Source: Ashinkailepas kermadecensis
Lineage: Eukaryota; Arthropoda; Thecostraca; Neolepadidae
DNA length: 64,000 bases
Direction of reading: 5' to 3'
Assembly: GCA_034440615.1 (NCBI GenBank)
Contig: JAOTOM010003985.1
Coordinates: 111,001 to 175,000, forward strand
Shown piece after piece: positions 45,923-56,700 of this stretch. A program made the position numbers and the translations under genes. The first letter of the stretch is position 1; the number at the start of each line of letters is the position of its first letter. The notes below the pieces were generated by a model. The model saw only the letters and a program-made list of their open reading frames with translations, was not told where the DNA came from and ran no database searches.

Positions 45923-46811
45923 GGAGACCGGGGCTCGGGCCGCCTGGCTGCACCTTCGACGGTCCTACATGTCCAGCAGCAGCGCTGATTGAAAAGAAGC
46001 TGCTAATTGGAACACTGAAGTCTCATCTGAGTCTTTTGTGCACCAATCGAACGCAAGCCACTGTCGGGCCTGTTGACGGCAACTGATTGGAGTAGAGCGG
46101 ATCGGAATGCAGCTTATTTCAGCTAACGGAAACTCCGCAAGCTGCATTGAACAACTCATGCTACATTGTAGACAATAACTGCGCAGAGACGACGAACTAG
46201 AGGTAGTAGCTTGGGTAGTATGTTGCACGGCCGTATGCTTGGCCAGGTTTTTGTTGGGAATTAGGTATATATTAACTGGAAGTCTTGCTAATATACTTCG
46301 TTACTAAGTAATTACATAGGTGAGCTTCCATCTGCTGTCACTTAATTTACAGAGGAGCAGCAGCTATGCTGGAGGAGAAAGGTGTAGAGTCATCCTGTGT
46401 GGTGTAATATATTGACGTGATCTCAGCTTGATCACCTTCAAATATTCCAATGTCAGTTTACAACACTGTAACGTCAGTGCCAGTGCCAGTGTACAGTGCC
46501 AAACAAAACCAACCAACACTGTAACGTAACCCATTCCAAATTTTGGCACGTAACATTACAATTTCAAAAAGCAAATCATGTTCAGTGAAGAAATTTGGAA
46601 ACTATAGGAAATGATTGAAATGCATCTGTGGTTTACTCAAGCTTTCCAGTCAACAACTTAGCAAATAATCAAGTAGCCAATATCTCTGAGCAGCTTGGTG
46701 GTGATCATAGTACTTAATAAATACATTCGTATGCAATATCAAAGCACATTGACAATTGGGCACAATATGATCACAGTGGCCAAGGCACCCTAAAGCCCAA
46801 GTAGGTAACTA
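45923..46811. other. Solo TIR-like end, otherwise no feature
   Basis: GGGGAGACCGGGGCTCGG at 45923 resembles the inverted-repeat ends at 42477 and 44257. No partner was found. The rest shows no recognisable gene; a short CAGTGCCAGTG repeat lies at 46473-46500. Confidence 0.4.
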
Positions 46812-47377
46812 GGGGAAGAGGGGGGTATCCGATCCCATTCTGTTTCTTGAACACCTACCTTTAGTCGTCTCCCACATCACGTTCAGTGCATAAATTACAA
46901 AAAGATGGTGGTATTCATAAATGATGGACCTGTCTCTACCAAAATATGAAAGTCTGATCACATAGTTGTACCTATTCTTCATGTACGGAGGTTGCGAAGT
47001 TCACAGGAACCATTTTAGGCTTCAAAGAGCAGTTTGCTTAAGAAAACCATAAGGAAGTGACTTTATTTTTTTTTGCAATTACACCAGTATTTTTAGTGGC
47101 TACTAATAGCTTGTACCACAATAGCTACAGTGAGTTAATCCTGAACAACATTTCCATGTTCAGAATACGGCACACCACTATAAAATAATTATCTGTTTTA
47201 AAGTTGCTCTTTGCAAGTGGTTAGAGGATTTTCATTGAAAGGAACTGTTTGAATATGGATAGCTTGTTCATTTTTGTGTTCAGTAAACACAGTACAATTA
47301 CTCGTTCAGCTATACAGAAGCAGCAGTAGAGCTATTTGTTGCATAATGCCTTAAGTGTTCAGAAACCCCTCTTCCCC
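46812..47377. mobile_element. TA-flanked MITE, 566 bp
   Basis: Ends GGGGAAGAGGGG and CCCCTCTTCCCC are perfect 12-bp inverted repeats with TA immediately outside each. Subterminal TTTCTTGAACAC and GTGTTCAGAAA are also inverted. No coding frame. TA targets suggest the Tc1/mariner-like or a related group. Confidence 0.87.
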
Positions 47378-49320
47378 TACCTAACTAATCACGTTGATAA
47401 AATGTAATCACATTTGTTAGCATGACAGACATAATTTCAGTGGAACATGGGAATGTTCATCTGTCACCCATGTTGCAGGTACAGACACTCTGAGACCCTT
47501 GCCACCCATCCTTTTGCTTAATTCTGCTCTCACAATCATATTGTTTGGGCGCAAAATAATACCATTTTTGGTGGAGGGGCCAATTCAATAACTAACTAAC
47601 TAACAATCATATTGCTCACATAGATGTAAATGAGTGCAACATCATACCATTTATTGTTATCTTGATGCAAAATAGTCCCCTAGGAACTATCATGGGTATT
47701 ATTGTGTTAAAAGGTGTTTTTGGAATTCTTGGTATTTTCTTTTGGAATACCATGCTTATGAACATGATTTGGAAGATGTGACCACTTGTTTTCCATACTT
47801 GTGCTTACCTCTCGCTTGATCATAGCAATAATTTATATAATATGCCATCCATGCTGCAATGCTGTCTTTGTGCCCCAATTTATCCATCCCTCACCTGGTG
47901 CTTCTCCGAAGTGATTAAAGGGATGTTCAACACTCCATGCAGTCGATCCAACACTTCTGCATGTTGAAAATGCTTTGTTTCTGCCTCTTTATCACAGATC
48001 ACACACCAATATTATTCCACAAAAATGCCAACGGAAACAAAAGGCGGCACCAATCAGGATGTGACTTACAGATGTCAGGATAATATATTGGTATTAGTTT
48101 AGATTAGAGTAGATTTGATTATATTAGGCTAAGTTGGGTTAGGTTTTCCTATTTAATTATTATTCCATTAAAATTACAGGCTCCAGTATCTAAATGTAAT
48201 ATATTCTGGCTGAGAATGGTGGTGGTGCATCATTCCGGTACAATTCTGTTGTGGTGTTGGTTAGTGTGTTTGCTTGTGTGAGGTATCTGAGTGAAAAAAG
48301 GTGGAAGCAAAGTATTTTCAACGTGAAGAAGTGTTTAATTAACTGCACGGAGTGTTGAATTTCCCCTTGGTGGTGGATTGGAGTTTAGGGGCATGTCAAC
48401 ATCCAGGGCCATTTTTGCCTTGAATTTCACCTTAATCACATCTGAGAAGGTTACAGCTTCCATGGTATTCAAAAAAATTAAGGTACTAGAACCACTTGTG
48501 GATTTGCACAATTCTAATGATGTCGCTATGGCTGATACATTATTTGCAAAATAGGGTAGAATATACCACTTTCTGAACACTCAGTCAATATCCTTCTTTA
48601 AGAAGTATCGACATCCTGCTCCTTGGTGCATGCTGATGAAGTCTTTGTGTCTCCTTTCTAATAGTATCTCATTTATAAGTAGCATGAACATGCTCTTGAT
48701 AAGGAATGGTGACACAAACATTTCACAATGCAATTTCAGGTAAAGGGATTACCTATAATGTTATGTGGCATACAATACCAGTTTATAGCATAGTTATTAT
48801 TCTCCCTATCCTGAATGAATATAGCTCTTCTTAAATCATGAATCTCAAAACAGATGATAAGGGTACAGTCAGAAGTGCCTATACCCTTGGCTCAAATTCG
48901 AGTCTGAAAGACATCAAAAGCATTTATATTACACTGGTTCCATGGCAAATTTTGACATCCTACTGTGTTCGTTTCGACATCTCACACCTGACGAAACACC
49001 ATTATTTTAACCCTGCCCTATGATGTCATCATTCAACTTGAAAAGTAAGCATGAGTGCCGAAAATGAGTGGTTGCATCTTCTGAATCATGTTCATAAACA
49101 TAGTATTCTGGAAAATAATTCCACAAATTCTCAAAACACCCTTTAAAACAAATTTACCCTATCCTGCCCTAGCTACATCCTCCTTTGTTGCAAACTTCAA
49201 GCTGATGCCACTAACAAACCCAAGGAATTTGTTCAGTAATGGAAACATGTCACTTTCATTCAAAATCCAATTCTCATACAAATTCTCATCCAGTTATCAT
49301 ACAAATTCTCATCCAATTCT
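47378..49320. other. AT-rich stretch, no gene seen
   Basis: Lower GC than the rest of the window. Contains an interstitial TTAGGCTAAGTTGGGTTAGG near 48126 and a small TACAAATTCTCATCCA duplication near 49280. Frames of 60-83 codons are not recognised. Confidence 0.45.
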
Positions 49321-49324
49321 CAAA

Positions 49325-50230
49325 GGTTCTTCATGCTGAACCATGCCACCAATGCTGTCACAGGCTGCATGAAATTCATGTTAAGTACCATGTTAATTTC
49401 TGTTAATCCCCATGCATGGAATCCCACAATCTATTCCATGCCAGCACACAACAATTTTTGTTTGCTGAAAGCCAACTTATATTCTGTTCCTATGTTGCAC
49501 AATCCTAGATAGGTTTTGTTCAACTCCAGAACAAGTAACCTTACATCTGGAGGAAACCCCTGAAGGAAGGTGTATGTCATGGATGTGTTGTGTTTGGTTT
49601 CATCAAATAATAGGAAAGCAATTATGTGTTTTAACTCATTGTTTGATCACCAGAAAATTATAAAGGAGTGCACAGTACATTGCAATGCATCCCAGTGGAA
49701 ATCTTTGGCTGAATCCAGTGCCAGAATAATTATCTGCAAATTTACCTATGTGAATTTCATCCTTTCCTAGTTTTTCTTTTATTGTTTTTAAATATTTGCT
49801 TTGTTCCCAGGTGATGAAGTGATGCTTTGTATGCTTCACTGTCTTTCTACTCATGACTGAAGACATTCATCTTGGATCTAAACTATGTTTTGCAGTGTAC
49901 AATGGTCATTTGTGGCCCATTGTTTATACCCAATCTCTTCTTCCATGTCTGGCTCACCTTTGTCATCCCCAAAACAGAATTGTTAAAAAGTGTATCACCC
50001 CTCTTTGCCAGAACAATCATTGCACTCCTTCAGCATGCAGTCTCTCCTACTTGAACTGCAAGCCATGTGATCAATGAGAGCATGTTTGAGCTTTGTCCCA
50101 GTACTTAGAGCACACTGATGATTAGTTTCAGATTTTGGTGAATTGTATACACACACACTGAATGTATGTCACTTCTGCCAGCAAAGACAAAGTTCTTTGG
50201 TCTTAGTTCAGTGAACTTCGCTAAGCCAAT
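49325..50230 (-). pseudogene. Decayed copy of a multicopy invertebrate transposase-like gene
   Basis: Minus-strand fragments occur in family order across several frameshifts. They are IGLAKFTELRPKNFVFAGRS with IHSVCVYTIHQNLKLI (50230-50108); a Cys block MACSSSRRDCMLKECNDCSG and EIGYKQWATNDHCTL (50066-49900); HHFITWEQSKYLKTIKEKLG with KFADNYS (49830-49730); KDFHWDALQCTVHSFIIFW and NELKHIIAFLLF (49720-49600); and ACDSIGGMVQHEE (49367-49329). I recognise this as a large uncharacterised family abundant in Hydra and many arthropods, with a D-F-x-E-N-Y motif and an HGK..CDG.GG motif. Here the first D is K and HGK is lost, and stops interrupt it, so it is dead. That the family is a transposase is inference from copy number and acidic motifs. 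Confidence 0.6.
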
Positions 50231-51844
50231 TACAGATCAGTAGCACTCACTCACTCTCTGTCTTGTCTAGTCAGGTTGTTATCTTCTGAAAGAGTGGTGC
50301 CGCTTCTGTCCGATTCATTGGTGTTGATGTTTGGCCGACTGGTCGTCTTCTGGCTCAGTCAGTGGCAGTGTGTTTATATTTGTATCAAGGGGAATAATGC
50401 AGTTAGTACACAAGTCATTGCCTTCCTTAACATGGGAGTCATGAACTCTTGCACTGAGTTTGTTGCTTACCTTTTTCAACTTTTCCAACTTGAAAGTTGG
50501 TCCTACATTGTTCAAAGATGCAAAGTGGGATGGGAAGTGTCATAACTGACCATCCAAGCCATGCTATGCATTGGAGGGTCACAGTTTCCAGGTTGCATGG
50601 CATGCAACCTGAAAATTAGTTGTGTGTTGGGCATGCCATGTGCCATGTTGGGAGTGCACCAGGCATGCAGTCACAATGATCTGGGTGTGCATTGGGCATG
50701 TCCCTGTCCCAGTTGGAAGTCTAGGGAGGACCAGAGGCACTGAGTACATGGCAACCTACATTGATGCCTAAAAATTGGGCTTACTTTGTGTTTCCTGGTC
50801 ATCCATGGACAGAATGTTGACAAAGAAAAACTGTTGCAAAAACTGATGTGCATGGTACATTTCCCATAATCAATCTGGATTTTGTCATCCAGAATGTTTC
50901 CCTCACCATGAAATTATCCTCCCCTTTTCTTGCTCAAAGATTGAATGGTCGTGTTTGAAATAACTGCAAGGTTATTGCTCTTTGAAACAAAATGCCAGAA
51001 GCTCACTGGGAGGTACAAAAAGGTTGTCTGGTGTCAGAAACAGGACAGAAAGTATTCTATCGAAATCTGATGGTTGTGACGTTTTCCTCTTCAAATTCAG
51101 AATTCATAAGCATAAATCCAACCATGTGGTTGATTTTCTCTAAACTGCCTGCAGGTGCAGTGCAGGTGAGATCATCCATGAACTGCATTTTTAAAGTGGG
51201 ACTGGGACCACATGTAATTGGTGTTCTAAGTTTTCCAGATTTGGATGGGAGGAGGAAATTCAATAGGAAACAATGTTTCACTCTCACTCTGCTTTATTAA
51301 CAATATCCACTTGTTTTGTAACAGGCTTCAGCGATTAACATGTCCCCTTATTTAATACTAAGTCATAAGGTAAGCAGTTATCCATTGCATTTCTTGAGGG
51401 CACCTATTTTTCCCATTTACATCAGCATTCAGGTATTGAGGAAAGTTTGTAAAGCTCATTTTTTATCTTTACCATGTTTTGCTAAACTTGCCTGTTCTTG
51501 CACTTTTTAGAAGTAATTTTCCACCTTGACACTGTTCCAAAGCCAGTTTTGGGTCACTGCATGCAAACTATTCCAAGACATTTTGAGTGAACCACTTGTC
51601 ACATTGTTGGGCCCTCCCAACAATCTATCTGAAGATACATCACTTAGGTCTAGGGGAATTGTTGGATGGCACAATTATTATATTATATATTTTAAAAAAT
51701 ATGGTGTCATAATTCTTGCTGGGGTGGCTTTATGGACCAGGGTCCTTTTGCTAAGCAAAGCTTGTTACCTTCACCCTGGCCTACTATCCAATCAATGACT
51801 TCCAGTTCAACTGCAAAATTTTGGCCGAGGGTTTAGCATGCTGT
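50231..51844. other. AT-rich stretch, no confirmed gene
   Basis: Could contain the N-terminal part of the decayed element just downstream on the minus strand. Frames at 50992-51300 (+) and 51057-51287 (-) are open; the minus one includes a MQFMDDL word reminiscent of a reverse transcriptase active site, but nothing around it supports that. Confidence 0.35.
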
Positions 51845-52022
51845 CAATGCACCAACACGGCCGGCCGCACAGGTAGCTCGTCCCCGGCCTTATCGGGCCA
51901 GGTGCTAACTGACCCTCCCAGCCGGGGGCTAAATGCGAGCACGTGAAGCGAGCCAAGTCTGTCTTGCCAGATCAGGGGAAACCAATGTAGACCAACGCCC
52001 TAACCAACTGAATAACTGAGGT
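51845..52022 (-). mobile_element. Old tRNA-derived SINE-like sequence
   Basis: On the minus strand CTCAGTTATTCAGTTGGTTA then GGGCGTTGGTCTAC resembles a tRNA D-arm/A box and anticodon arm. It is followed by a GC-rich body unlike the AT-rich flanks. No B box or clear tail is seen. Different from the SINE at 56.1 kb. Confidence 0.35.
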
Positions 52023-53229
52023 GGAAATTTTGGGTTAACATCCAGATTATGTCAATATACTAGGCTAGAATTGCAAATTATTCCCCCATGTCTGCTTGCA
52101 ATCATTGTCCTATTATGTTTCTATGTCTCTGAAGGTGGTGCTACAGTTATCTATCCAGATGATGGAGGTACCTACTGCAGCTTAAGTGGAGAACCTTCAC
52201 AGTAGATTGGGACATAGAGCTTATGCATCAGAATGAAAGTTAATCCTTCAATAGTTTTGCTAATATTGTAGCTTAGTTCAGCAATGAGTGCATCCCCATC
52301 AAACCACCCCAAGGGAGCAAACTATCATAGGCTGGTCACCACACAACTTGCTACAGCCTGATGTCAGCACCAGGAAGCATGATAAAGGTATAAGGTCGCT
52401 CCCTCATATTTCCATGAACTAAATTGTGCTTTCTGTTGTGCACATGTTGGTTTTGAAGATTTGAACAGGCAGGTCTGAAGCTCTGTGGTGTGCTCATGGG
52501 CCAATTGTGAATATGGACCTATTGATGTGTGGAAAGATACCAAACGACTCCACTGTTACATTAGGACCAACAAGGTGGGGCAGCCTTCTGCTCTGCTGCG
52601 GCTGCAAAGTTGCAGGCTGAGCTCTGTTGCTGCAGGAAGGAGTGTGAATGTCTTGTCCGTTCTTGTGTATCGTTTATTGTCACTAAAAGTCACTCACCTG
52701 GAGCCACACCAACTTCATGACATATCCATTCCTGAACTTAGTGTAACTGTGGATAAGGTGGATGAGGAGAACTTGACCATGGCACCTGATGTGCAGTACT
52801 ATGTAGCATGCCTTATATGCCTTATACGAAAGCCATTGACAGGATGTAGACTGATTAATTTGTTTCTCATCTATCACAAATCTCCATTTCTTACCATTGT
52901 CCTGATGGCATGGCATTTTACTTGCATTCCTTGCCATTGTGTTTGTACATATTTCGTTTTAACTCCTGAAGTACTTCTAGCATGCTAGTTCTGGGCGCAA
53001 TATCGCCTCTACGGCATTGATCCCACCGCACCGCCAGTGTGCTGATCCTCTATCCTGTATCCTCTATCCATGGTCCTCTAATCGCACAGGCGTTTGTTTC
53101 AAAGGTAGCACGACCTCATGCTCCGCTTGGATTCGCCTGCATGGGCGCCAAAATGACCCTGTAGTCGGCGCGCCCTGAAACCCAAATAATTGATCACTTG
53201 GATTCACCTGCGCCCTTGATCCCACCGCA
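52023..53229. other. No gene confirmed; one 167-codon open frame
   Basis: The plus frame 52485-52988 is open (MVCSWANCEYGPIDVWKDTK at its start) but I recognise no domain. Its composition is Leu/Cys-rich and frames also stay open on the other strand. A chance frame or a mobile-element remnant is likely. Confidence 0.25.
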
Positions 53230-53535
53230 CGACCAGTGTGCTGTGAGGTGCTCGTGCTGCGCTCCTGTCGCCTCTCCGGACTTCCGGTGCGGCCACACGG
53301 ACGCTGCATGGTGCGGGGCGGACCCGGCCGGCTCGGGCGATGGAGGCGATCTGACAATGTGCCTATAATTCCGCGGCGCCACTGTATGATACCGGAGCCG
53401 TCCGGACCGGACTCTCCGGGTCGGACCGAACTGGAGACCGAACTGGAGACCGGGCGTCGTCACCCCGGCCAGACCGCATCGCACCCGATCTCCTCTCTGA
53501 TGTTTGCGCCTGTTCGGCGTGTTGTTTCGTGACGT
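53230..53535. promoter_or_regulatory. CpG-rich stretch upstream of mRpL33, possible promoter
   Basis: This block is much richer in G+C and CpG than the AT-rich DNA to its left and ends about 260 bases before the mRpL33 start codon. That fits a housekeeping CpG promoter or 5'UTR. No TATA box is evident. A 9-bp GAACTGGAGACC-type unit is duplicated near 53428-53452. The open frames here look like by-products of GC content. Promoter function is inference. Confidence 0.35.
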
Positions 53536-53793
53536 CGCCATGTGCTGGATTTCATCTGGCGTGTACACTGTGTTGTTGCTACCCTGTGCGTTATGTCGTG
53601 TGCTCATCATCGTTTGTTCATTTTTAAGCAAACAACTGAAAACATGGGCTACTGATAGATGTGTGATGTTACTTAATGCGTGGTTAGACCATTCATTCCC
53701 TCAGGTGTATATGCTATATGTCGATTCGGCCCTAAACTACAATGACTAACAATGCAATAACTCCCTCAGGTATATGCGGTTACGGACGTCGAA

Positions 53794-56700
53794 ATGCTTC
53801 TGACACGGGTTCTGTTAAAGAAGCCAAAGTCCAAGTAAGTTTCCAGAAATCACTCTTATCCCATGACTTTGGGTTTGCTAACCGGAAATCATGTTTTAAT
53901 ATGCTAGATAAAAACGTACGTTTAAGCTGCATGGGGTGTTTGGAACGGCGTACGACACTGTCACTGAAGGTGTGCTTTTACTCTAGATCCTTGGAGGCAT
54001 CACCATTCGCATAATTGGGATAGGTGATGAACAAATTTACAAGTAAAATTTAAGTACGAAAACAAACTATAGTTTGATTGAAGTCTACTCGCCTTGATGT
54101 AGCCATTCATCGCAATTTTCAAATGCGTGCCATTTGTGAACTACGACTCTTGGGTCATTTCAGGTAAACAATTCACTGAAGCATATAATGTGATGCTGCG
54201 GCAGGCTTCACGCCCGTGGTATTGCCATGTGCTCCGAGTGTGTGCGTAGCAGGCTTCAATCGAAAGATTGTGGGTTCGAGTCTCACCTGTCGCTACTCTT
54301 CGCCCGCGACCAATCGGCGTGAGAGATTGGCGACGCTATATGACTCAACGGTCGACGTGTCGTACAACCAATAACCAACCATAGCCAACACCCGTGGCGT
54401 TGTCATGTGCTCCTAGTGTGTGCGTAACAGGCTTCACCCGTGGTGTTTCAGAGTGTGTGCGTGCAAGCTCACACCCGTGGTGTTGTTGTGTGTCGTGGTG
54501 TGTGTGGTGTGCGTGCGGCTTTACCCGTGGTGTTTGGTCGGTGTTTGCGTGGGCTTCCCGTGGGTTGTTGTGTGTGCGCAACAGGCTTCACACCCGTGGT
54601 GTTGTCATGTGCTCCTAGTGTGTGCGTAGCAGGCTTCACACCCGTGGTGTTGTCATGTGCTCCGAGTGTGTGCGTAGCAGACTTTAAACCCGTGGTGTTG
54701 TCATTATGCAGTCGATGCGCCCCTAAACCACAATAACTAACCACAATAACCCGTGGTGTTGTCATGTGCTCCGAGTGTGTGCGCATTGTGCTCTCATGCG
54801 ACGACTGTATGCGTGTGTACGCCTGCGCTCTTCGTGGGCGTGACTGTATTGCTGGCGTCTCTTACAGGCTTGTGATGGTAGTGATCCAAAGCATGATAAC
54901 GGGCCACAAGAAGGTGGCCATCCGGCCGCGGCTGGACGACAAAGTGGAGAAGATTGCCTTCGACCCGTTCAGTAAGCATGGCATCTGAGTTCGCTGGCGG
55001 TGCTCGGTCACCTTTTCAAGCGGTGCTGATGGCCTCGTAGACCGACAGATGCGCTGGTGGGAATTTTGTGAGGAGGTGGTCCTTGAGTCACAGTCACTAG
55101 TTCACAGTGGCAGGTCATTAAGTCTCGAATCGAGGGCGTGCTGTGCGGCAGTGTCGGTGTCGAGTTTTCTCCGGACTGTCTGCAGGTAACGTGTGATGTT
55201 TTGTTGTAGTGCGCAAAGATGTTCCCCATGTTTCGTTTCGGGTATAGGCTAACGGTGAGTCTACTCTCGCGCTGTCTATCCGACTCACTATGTCCGATGT
55301 CTGCGTATTATTTGATCTCCATTTTTTGATCCTCGTGAAGGCTATGAAATCAACGCTTTTGCACAAACCTGAGAGACATGAGTTGACAAGGACCCCGATG
55401 TGCGGTACATAGGACACCCCTCCCCCTCTGTGAGTCCTCGAGTGGCCATGCTTGAGCTTCTGTAGACTCGGATGCTGCGAATGTATGGCAGATTATAAGC
55501 CGGCCGGCCCGGCCACACCGCTGAAAGGTGGCCCTTAGGGGCGAGCCCTGTTTGTAATGTGATTATAAGCCGGCCGGCCCGGCCACACCGCTGAAAGGTG
55601 GCCCTTGGGAGCGAGCCCTGTTTGTAATGTGATTATAAGCCGGCCGGCCGGCCACACCGCTGAAAGGTGGCCCTTGGGAGCGAGCCCTGTTTGTAATGTG
55701 ATTATAAGCCGGCCGGCCCGGTCACACCGCTGAAAGGTGGCCCTTGGGAGCGAGCCCTGTTGAAAGGTGGCCCTTGGGAGCGAGCCCTGTTTGTAATGTG
55801 TGTAATGCACTGATCGTTTTCCTTTAGGAGGGATGAGTATAGTGGTGGCTTATATAAACGCAAAAACCCGGCCAGAAAGCCCGTTCAGGATCGGAGGGAA
55901 TTGAACCCTACCTGCATGGGTCTCAAAGATGTGGCAGCTAGCATGTGAATGCAGGCATCGAACTGTTCGATTAAGAGAAATAAATGCAAATATAATCGAA
56001 CAGCATAGGACAAATTAAAATATGGGTAATGTTGAATACAGCACCCATCAACACATGGAAAAATTCCCCGATAAAATCCAGCATGTAAAGTATACAAATT
56101 TGGGGACGAGTGGTCTATGGGTAAGATGCTCGTCTCACAATCGCAAGGTTGTGGGTTCGAGTCTCACCTGTCGCTACTCTTCGCCCGCGACCAATCGGCG
56201 TGAGAGATTGGCGACGCTATATGACAACGGTCGACGTGTCGTAAAACCAATAACCAACCAAATGTTGGTATTGGGCGCATATTCCATTCTGGTCTGACAA
56301 CATTCATATTTTGTTCTCTTTTATCTTGACACCTTTCCTCTAATCCAAATCAGTCACTTTGATATTTGGTGAATTAGGCAAGCACCCAAACACCTACCGA
56401 TATTGCAGACTCGGCCATTAAATGCCATTTAGGTACGTTACGTATTATATGCAGTCAGTAGACACAGGGACGTTTGTGGCAGAATATACAGGTCTCTAGT
56501 GGTGTTTGAGCGTAGTCCTTATCCAACGCCTAATAACGGGAATGCACTCTGCAATAATGAACAAAGTTAAAGTATACATCCGGAATGCAAAGGATTTGGT
56601 AGATTATGCATCCTAAGCTTGCATCAGAATCTTTTTTCTTGGGCCTTATCTTTCATATGCGTACCTTAGCGGTAAAGTGACTAAAGCTTGAAAGTGAAAT

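Larger units (their letters stand above)
54195..54790. repeat. 48-bp minisatellite in mRpL33 intron 1, split by a SINE
   Basis: About eight diverged copies of a unit containing GTGTGCGTAGCAGGCTTCAC, then ACCCGTGGTGTTGTC, then ATGTGCTCCGA. Some copies are shortened, and the centre (54445-54560) is degenerate. A SINE (54256-54385) interrupts the array after an AGGCTTCA motif, and array sequence resumes after the SINE tail. The last copy ends about 80 bases before the exon 2 acceptor. Confidence 0.85.

Noticed and set aside
51057..51287. Reverse-transcriptase-like MQFMDDL word
   Set aside because: Only one short motif. The upstream sequence has no other reverse transcriptase motifs in any frame I read.
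55890..55950. tRNA-like 3' half on the minus strand (GGGTTCAATTCCCTCCGATCC)
   Set aside because: No matching 5' acceptor strand or cloverleaf was found. At most a pseudo-tRNA fragment.
56101..56176. tRNA gene with a good T-arm
   Set aside because: The acceptor stem does not pair, the sequence continues into a conserved body and tail, and other truncated copies exist. It is a SINE head.
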